Of a DNA stretch of 24,205 nucleotides, positions 18,240 to 24,205 are shown in pieces (the first letter of the stretch is position 1; every line of letters starts with the position of its first letter). The stretch covers positions 1 to 24,205 of the forward strand of contig JANSLP010000423.1 in NCBI GenBank assembly GCA_029298735.1. Direction: 5' to 3'. The translations under genes were made by a program, and so were the position numbers. This stretch comes from Ophiostoma sp. CBS 140.51 (lineage: Eukaryota; Ascomycota; Sordariomycetes; Ophiostomatales; Ophiostomataceae). Below the pieces are notes generated by a model. That model was not told where the DNA came from. It did not search any database and was given only the letters and a program-made list of their open reading frames with translations.

Positions 18240-20062
18240 ATGCCGAGCTTAGGATTTCTCAAGAAAAAGCGCACCAGGGACGCCAATCCAGATTCGACAT
18301 CAGGGAGTCAACCGACAAGCCCAGTTACACCTACAGCAACAAAGACATTCGAGCAAGCTTTCCAGCAGCCCTCCAATTCCATCGCGTCAGTAGCTTCTGC
18401 AGCTTCGACAACGACGCAACCCATCGCCGCTACCACCGGATCGCAATCCAGTGCCGTTCGCCAGCAGGCACCCCAACCAGAGAGCGCACCGGCCTCCGTC
18501 TCAACAGCAAAGGCGCCCGTACCAGCTCCGACCGTGGTGCCGGCCCCCGCTGCCACCATGGACTCGACACAGCCGCACCAGGCGCAGAACCTGGTACCAG
18601 CCAACCCGCCGGTCTCAACGCCGTCACCTGGCACCGAAGTCCAGAACCTCCCGTCCATCTCAAACTTAATCAACCCATCACACAATGGTCAGGACGGTCA
18701 GATGTACCAACAAGTCCCAACCAACCCGCCAGCGTACTCTACGGTTCCTCAGACCACCGCCGATTCACAAGCGCAGTCCCAAGTTCCCCAGAAGCAACCC
18801 CAAGCCCAGCAGCAGCAGCATCATGTTGTGCCTCACCCTGGCCAGCCGGTCAACCTACAGCAACATGCAATTGACCTGCCTCGGGTGACCAAGGGCAAGT
18901 ACTCGCTCGCTGACTTCAACATTCTGCGCACACTCGGTACTGGTAGTTTCGGCCGTGTCCACCTCGTCCAGTCAAGGCACAACCAGCGGTTCTACGCTGT
19001 CAAGGTGCTGAAGAAGGCCCAGGTTGTGCGGATGAAGCAAGTGGAGCACACAAACGACGAGAGACGCATGCTCGCCGAGGTTAAGAACCCGTTCCTGATC
19101 ACACTATGGGGCACATTCCAGGATGCGCGGAGCTTGTACATGGTCATGGACTTTGTTGAGGGTGGTGAGCTGTTCTCACTGCTGCGGAAATCTGCTGTAA
19201 GTTCTGAGCGAAATCGTGGCGATATGTGAACGGTTGCGCAGTATTGTTTACTAACCTGATTTCTTTTTCCAACTACAGCGCTTCCCGAACCCAGTCGCCA
19301 AGTTCTACGCTGCCGAAGTCACATTGGCTTTGGAGTACCTGCACTCACGGAACATCATCTACCGCGACTTGAAGCCAGAAAACCTGCTCCTCGACCACCA
19401 CGGCCATCTCAAGATCACTGATTTCGGTTTTGCCAAGCGCGTTCCAGATAAGACATGGACGCTTTGCGGTACCCCCGATTACCTAGCGCCAGAAGTCGTC
19501 TCTAACAAGGGCTACAACAAATCGGTTGACTGGTAGGTTTCGTCAGAGTGAAGGCTATCTATTGCACAGTTACTAACGTTTCCACAGGTGGTCGTTGGGT
19601 ATTCTGATCTACGAAATGCTTTGCGGCTACACACCATTCTGGGACAGCGGCAGCCCGATGAAGATCTACGAAAACATTCTTAAAGGCAAGGTTAAGTACC
19701 CGGCGTACATGCACCCCGATGCCCAGGATCTCCTCGAGCGCCTGATCACGCCAGACTTGACGAAGCGGTTGGGCAACCTGTATGGAGGTCCCGAGGACGT
19801 CAAGAAACACGCGTGGTTCGCTGAGGTCACCTGGGACCGCCTAGCCCGCAAGGACATCGACGCGCCGTATACGCCGCCGGTGAAGGTCGGCGCTGGTGAT
19901 GCCAGTCAGTTCGACCGCTACCCCGAGGAGACTGAAAAATACGGTCAGGCCGGCAACGACGAGTAAGTTAAAGCATAGCACACGGTATCGGCCTACAACC
20001 TTTATTCCAAAACACACACTAACTCAAGTAACAGGTATGGCCATCTCTTCGAGGACTTCTAG
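18240..20062 (+). CDS. pkaC: cAMP-dependent protein kinase catalytic subunit
   Basis: Four exons, 18240-19196, 19279-19532, 19588-19962 and 20035-20062, give 537 residues; introns are 82, 55 and 72 nt and all junctions keep frame. The start MPSLGFLKKKRTR is the typical N-terminus of filamentous-fungal PKA; an in-frame stop lies 15 nt upstream. A Gln/Pro/Ser/Thr-rich extension of about 220 residues precedes the kinase. Motifs: glycine loop LGTGSFGRV (232-240), AVK with Lys255, catalytic Asp349 in YRDLKPEN, DFG with Asp367, activation-loop Thr380 in TWTLCGTPDYLAPE, then the AGC tail ending FEDF, the C-terminal hydrophobic motif supplied by a 28-nt last exon. In the absence of cAMP the regulatory subunit holds it inactive; in fungi it drives growth, development and nutrient responses. 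Upstream lies an unusually long ATG-free region that is probably its leader. Confidence 0.95.
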
Positions 20063-20475
20063 ATGTAGATCCACAGCTTTAAGACAACCAATTCTTGGAT
20101 ATATATAAAGACCACATGGCCAGCGTGGCATTGAAACTCAAATCAGCTACCTTCATCATTTTTGGCACTTCGATTTCATATTTTTGCTTTTCTTTTTGTC
20201 GTCACACGCATTTTTTCTTGGATAGGTTTCTGTCTCGGTTGGGTATTCACTATGGGATCAAACATGGGAGTGTGAAGGATTACGAACAAGGGCGGTGCTC
20301 GTTGTTTTCTTGTTACAATTTACACTGCGATATTCTATTGACATTCTTTTTATTTACTTGCATTTCCTTATTTTGGATTACGTGACATTTTGTTGCGCCT
20401 CTATCCGGCCGGCAACTGTCAAGTGCCGAGGCAGCTGTCATTTGCAGTTTATCTCATGAGAAGATCTGGACCAAC

Positions 20476-20514
20476 TTTGGCTGTTGCGCAGCCACAAATT
20501 TGGCTGCAGCCAAA
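20476..20514. repeat. Two adjacent inverted repeats sharing TTTGGCTG arms
   Basis: TTTGGCTG (20476-20483), a 5-nt loop and CAGCCACAAA form the first, slightly imperfect inverted repeat. TTTGGCTGCAGCCAAA (20499-20514) is a perfect 16-bp palindrome. The same 8-base arm starts both. They may be paired binding sites or a hairpin near the end of the PKA transcript. Confidence 0.6.
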
Positions 20515-20831
20515 CACCGAAAGATCAGACAAAGTTGACCAGAACAGAAGTTCGTACAGCGCATCCGCCCAAAAACTAACGACGGGCCGGGGTGTTTTAT
20601 TCTATTTTCTGACAGTGTGGAGATTTCTAACCGCAAAAGAATCAACCCACCAGAATGCGCAAAACCACCAACATCTCGGGCGAGAAAAGAAGAAACGAAA
20701 GGGAGCATAAAGACCAGATTTTCATCACTCCTTACGAGACTGACACCAATATTTCCAATTGAGCTTCTTACCAGCCTCATTGTCAACAGTGAGGGATGAA
20801 GTATGGAGTAACGGTCGCACTCAAATTGGTC

Positions 20832-20849
20832 CTGGCCTGGCCAGGCCAG
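20832..20849. repeat. Perfect 18-bp palindrome CTGGCCTGGCCAGGCCAG
   Basis: The sequence equals its own reverse complement over 18 bases. It lies about 1.2 kb before the CorA-like gene and 0.8 kb after PKA, in non-coding DNA. A dimeric transcription-factor site is possible; no factor is assigned. Confidence 0.7.
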
Positions 20850-22031
20850 TGGTTTTGTGGGCTGCCACTGCCAGCCACTTTAATAACGCCCCTGTCGGTT
20901 TTCACTCGCTTGTTGCCCCACAGCGGCGACCACTCCCGACCCGAACGGATGAAGGATGCAATACTTGCTGGTTCGCAGTCGCCCACGGTCACCTTTTTGC
21001 GTGGCCTTTCTTTCCCTTTCTTCTCTTTCTTCCCTTTCCCTCGCAGTGCACTATCCACACCAATCAGAGAGGCCCTATGGTGGCTGCAGAAAGAGGGAGC
21101 CCAGGTCACAAATCGCCCGGGTCGGAGTATGAGTGGAGGAGGAGGGGATATGCATGCACTTGCAGGCAAGTTGCAGCTGTTGCAGGCCTTTTTTGCCAGG
21201 TCTTTTGCAGAAGGAAGGTAGTTCTGCATACACTGAAGAGAAGGGAAGCGGGGCCTCCATGCCCTCCGAAACAACCCAACTGCAACTGAAAAGCGGCTCT
21301 TACGACGCATACGAGATACAGGGAAGATTGGTACAAAGACGCAGACAGAGACGGTGGGCGGGAATCGCACGGCGGGCGTTTCGGGCGCTGCTGCGGTTGC
21401 TGCGGGCGGGCGTTGCATCTTTACTGCATTCTGCAAGCACTCTCTCAGATTGCGGATAGGAAATCCCGCTGGAAGAGGCAAAGTTCAGAGAGTGGAGAGC
21501 AGAGAGAGCTGTTGTTAAAGTGGAAAGTGGTGTTGAGAAAGAAGCTTTGGCCAACCGGGGCCAGGCCTGTTCTGGGTCGTTCTGTCGTTCTGGGGGGAGG
21601 CTTTTGTCTTTTTTCTAATCGGTTCCGGAGGATCTCTATTTCCCATGCTCTTCTGCTCGTTTCTTCTTTCTTGGATGAAAAATCTCACTCATTCTTCATC
21701 ATTTGTTGAAACATTGAAACATTTTTGGCTCCTTTTTTTGTTGGATATCTACTTCTTTTCTTTTTCTGTTGGCTTTTTTGTTCTTTTCGGGGTCCAAGGG
21801 TTCACCATACTTGCCTTTTGCGTTTTACCTTACTGCACTTCTGATTCGCCTTGTTTTCTTCTGTCCTGCTGTACTCTGTGCAGCTTTCCTCCTTCTCCCA
21901 TTACATCTCTCGTGTGCCTCTTTCTTTTCTTTTGCGTTTCGTTACATCCAATCCAGAAGGCTGGATAAGATTTTCGCCTGTCACCAAAACACCACGACGT
22001 TACGAGCTTCACAAACCCACCTAGTATAGAG

Positions 22032-23794
22032 ATGGACGACTACTTTTTCGAAAGCCATGTCCGGTCATGCAAAGAAGTAACGGAGAACTCAAGCTTCCTA
22101 GAGATCTACAACTTTTCAGTCAGTGCTTGCTGTCCCCAGCCGAGACACAACCACGCTTTCACACGACCGTCCACATGGCTACATCCAGGCTAACCATCGT
22201 CCCCCGAACAGAATGGCGAGGTCTACTTTGACAAGGGCGCACTGCCGATGGACGAATTCCAAAACTTTTTAGAACAAAAGGTACGTCCCGGGTCGGCTCA
22301 TCCCGCAAACTGTCTCGGTAATTCATGCTAACAAAAACTCCAGGGCGTCTTTGAGCCTCCAAAGAGAAAGGATGGCGCAACCATCGTCAGCGGTATGCGG
22401 CTTGTGTAGGTTGTCCGTGTCCTCGAAACATGTCGGTGATCATGCTCAATATCTAACAATGCAGTCTGCAACTCGGCGCAAAACACCCCGAAACGTTCAC
22501 GGCAAACTACATCTCCTACAGCCACAACGAGTATATCGCCATGGTCCGCAAGCTCAGCCTACCCTTCCGCGCCATCGAGGGCACCAGCATCGTCGGGCCC
22601 TTCTTCTGGGCCGCCCTCGACCAGGACGACGCCAACCCGCACCTGCAAATCATCTTCCGGAAATCCGATGTCCGCAAAAAGGGCCTGACCCGCGGCTGGG
22701 AGCTCATGCTGAGCCACAACTTCCGGTCGGCCATCACGACCGGCTACGCCAAGGGCACCGACTCCAGCCAGCTCGAGAAGATTATCGACCAGCACCTGCG
22801 CGCCTGCGCCGCCCACATTGCCCACCCACTCATCCTGCCCACGATCCTGTTGGGCCACGACCTGGACAGCACCATGGACGACAAGCAGCGCAAAGCCCGG
22901 CACTGGCTGCGGCGCCTCGAGCACGCCATTACGGACCGCAACGAGATCGACGTCACCGAGCGTTACTCCAACTTTGATCTAGACGAGATGAACCGGGAGC
23001 TAGTCGAGTGCCACAGCCAGGTCCTGTGGAAGCGTCCCCAGGCGTACGTGGACACCTTGGACGAGATTGAAAAGGCCATGATCAAGTTCCGGGACGCGCG
23101 TGAGCGGCTGCTGCGCGACGGCCTGCTGTTTGCGCACCATGCGGACCCCAAGACGGAGGTGGCACTCGACAAGGTGCACCGCAGCATGTCGAGCCGCTTC
23201 GACTTTTTTCGGCAGAAGCTCAAGGGCATCCGGCACTATGCGCACACCACCATCTCCCGGCTGGACATTCAGCGTGGTGCAGTAAGTCATGCCCTCGTGC
23301 CATCTTAAATTGAATTCTCGCTAACGATGTAGCTCTACAACATCATCGCCCAAAAAGAGAGCAAGCTCAACTTGGAAATGGCCCAGCACCAGCGCCTGCT
23401 TGCCCTCGCCTCCAAGCGCGACAACCAGAGCATGAAGGCTCTGTCAATAGTCGGTGCTGTCTTCTTGCCGGCGACGTATCTGGCGTCTCTGTTTTCCATG
23501 ACCTTCTTCAACTTCCAGGTCGGCGGCAACGGCGGTGGCAGCGGTGGCGGCGACGACGACTCGCCGATTGTGGCCCCGACACTCTGGATCTACTTTGCCA
23601 TCACCATCCCACTCACCATCGCCGTCCTGGCCGCGCTCTTCTGGTGGGACCGCACCCGCGAGAAGAAGTTTGCCGAAGAAGAGGCCGAAGTGTCGACGAC
23701 GCTTCCCGACCTCGAGCGCCGTGTCGTGACGTCCCTGCGCGAGAAGCGGACAGGTCTCAACAGTATGGACACCAAGCGTTGGGATTCGATTTAG
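22032..23794 (+). CDS. CorA-like divalent cation transporter family protein
   Basis: Five exons, 22032-22118, 22212-22280, 22344-22405, 22465-23281 and 23333-23794, give 498 residues with all junctions in frame (introns 93, 63, 59 and 51 nt). Donors are GTCAGT, GTACGT, GTAGGT and GTAAGT. The N-terminus is MDDYFFESHVRSCKEVTENSSF by hand splicing. A long soluble alpha/beta domain runs to about 330 and a helical stalk (LYNIIAQKESKLNLEMAQHQ, QSMKALSIVG) leads into the membrane. Transmembrane helix 1 is about 380-404 and helix 2 about 429-450, joined by a Gly/Asp-rich loop. The tail is charged, starting WWDRTREKK. The layout is that of CorA/ZntB pentameric channels. The GMN filter motif of true CorA is absent; SMTFF stands at the end of helix 1. 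Substrate and even transport activity are therefore uncertain. The first three exons are short and easily missed. Confidence 0.82.
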
Positions 23795-24205
23795 GGGGAC
23801 GACGATTCAAAGATGAAAGGAAAGAAAACCCAACAAAAAACAACACGATACGAATAACGAAATTGGGAAACGGCATACACATATAACGACCACATGAGCG
23901 GCCAACAACACCTTCACACTTTTATGTACATCAACATATTTCTTCACGATCCGACCAAAAACCACGGCCCACGATGCAATGACTGCATGTTTTGAACATA
24001 GTTACATAATTTTGATACTTTGATTGCATTTATCTGGATACGAAACAAGAAATAAACAGCCAAATGTATTTTTGTATATATATTTTTTACTTGAAATATA
24101 TTTGGATTTTTCTTCTTGTCTATGGCCTAGGCTCTTTTCTTTTCGGGCCCTTCACCATTTTAACTCTTTATTTCTGCTCTTTCTGCTCTTTTTGACTCGT
24201 TCTTT
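23795..24205. other. 3' flank of CorA-like gene
   Basis: This AT-rich sequence holds an AATAAA-containing string near 24050 and TATATAT runs near 24075-24085, in keeping with the CorA gene's 3' UTR and polyadenylation region. The last ~90 bases are pyrimidine-rich and may begin the leader or 3' end of a gene beyond the window. No coding region is seen. Confidence 0.4.

Larger units (their letters stand above)
20063..22031. promoter_or_regulatory. PKA 3' region and upstream region of CorA-like gene
   Basis: This 1.97 kb spacer has no supportable gene. The first ~350 bases are T-rich PKA 3' UTR. Two inverted repeats with TTTGGCTG arms lie at 20476-20514 and a perfect 18-bp palindrome at 20832-20849. 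From about 21600 to 22000 the plus strand is strongly pyrimidine-rich, consistent with the CorA gene's leader. Open frames of up to 232 codons on the minus strand (20783-21481) show no protein-like character. Confidence 0.45.

Noticed and set aside
17960..18874. 304-codon plus-strand frame overlapping the PKA start
   Set aside because: It overlaps PKA exon 1 in another frame, has no ATG in the leader part and contains no recognisable domain. PKA's own frame is clearly coding.
20783..21481. 232-codon open frame on the minus strand in the PKA-CorA spacer
   Set aside because: The translation is Arg/Pro/Ser-rich low-information sequence with no domain, and overlapping frames on the other strand are open as well.
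1..24205. tRNA, rRNA, CRISPR array or intact transposon
   Set aside because: No tRNA A/B-box pair with a cloverleaf, no regularly spaced repeats, and no transposase or reverse-transcriptase motif was seen by eye. A covariance-model scan and repeat masking would be decisive.

Overview
The window looks like a gene-dense chromosomal segment of a filamentous ascomycete, most likely a Sordariomycete. I infer this from short introns (about 50-145 nt) with GTRNGT donors and CTAAC-like branch sites, C-ending codon bias, pyrimidine-rich 5' leaders, and the protein families present. Nothing suggests a virus, plasmid, secondary-metabolite cluster or intact transposon.

Layout. On the left, two genes run on the minus strand: an Iwr1-type RNA polymerase II import factor (451-2038) and a CBM48/AMPK-glycogen-binding-domain protein with an amphipathic C-terminal tail (2628-4310). 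A 1.4 kb divergent promoter separates them from the plus-strand mitochondrial DEAD-box helicase Mrh4 (5754-7694). After a 1.1 kb spacer that may hold a decayed coding relic come a dienelactone hydrolase family enzyme (8840-9766) and an NSRP1/DUF2040 splicing-regulator-like coiled-coil protein (10262-11611). Tim13 (12003-12311, minus) converges on the latter and shares a divergent promoter with an L-type lectin of the VIP36/Emp47 group (13246-14452), which has a 24-nt microexon. A 3.8 kb gap without a convincing gene precedes the catalytic subunit of cAMP-dependent protein kinase (18240-20062). After a further 2.0 kb promoter region comes a five-exon CorA-like transporter (22032-23794).

Functional picture. 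The genes are conserved housekeeping or signalling loci with no obvious shared pathway: transcription and RNA processing (Iwr1, NSRP1-like), mitochondrial biogenesis (Mrh4, Tim13), secretory-pathway cargo handling (lectin), carbon and energy signalling (PKA; CBM48 protein) and cation transport (CorA-like). Exon structures were built by hand. Every multi-exon model keeps frame across all junctions and gives a whole number of codons.

The most unusual observation is in front of the PKA gene. The plus strand has no ATG at all for about 1.68 kb (16556-18239), while CAT, its reverse complement, is common there. The stretch also contains a well-formed intron. This points to a very long spliced 5' leader selected against upstream start codons. 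I did not find a clearly novel multi-gene system.
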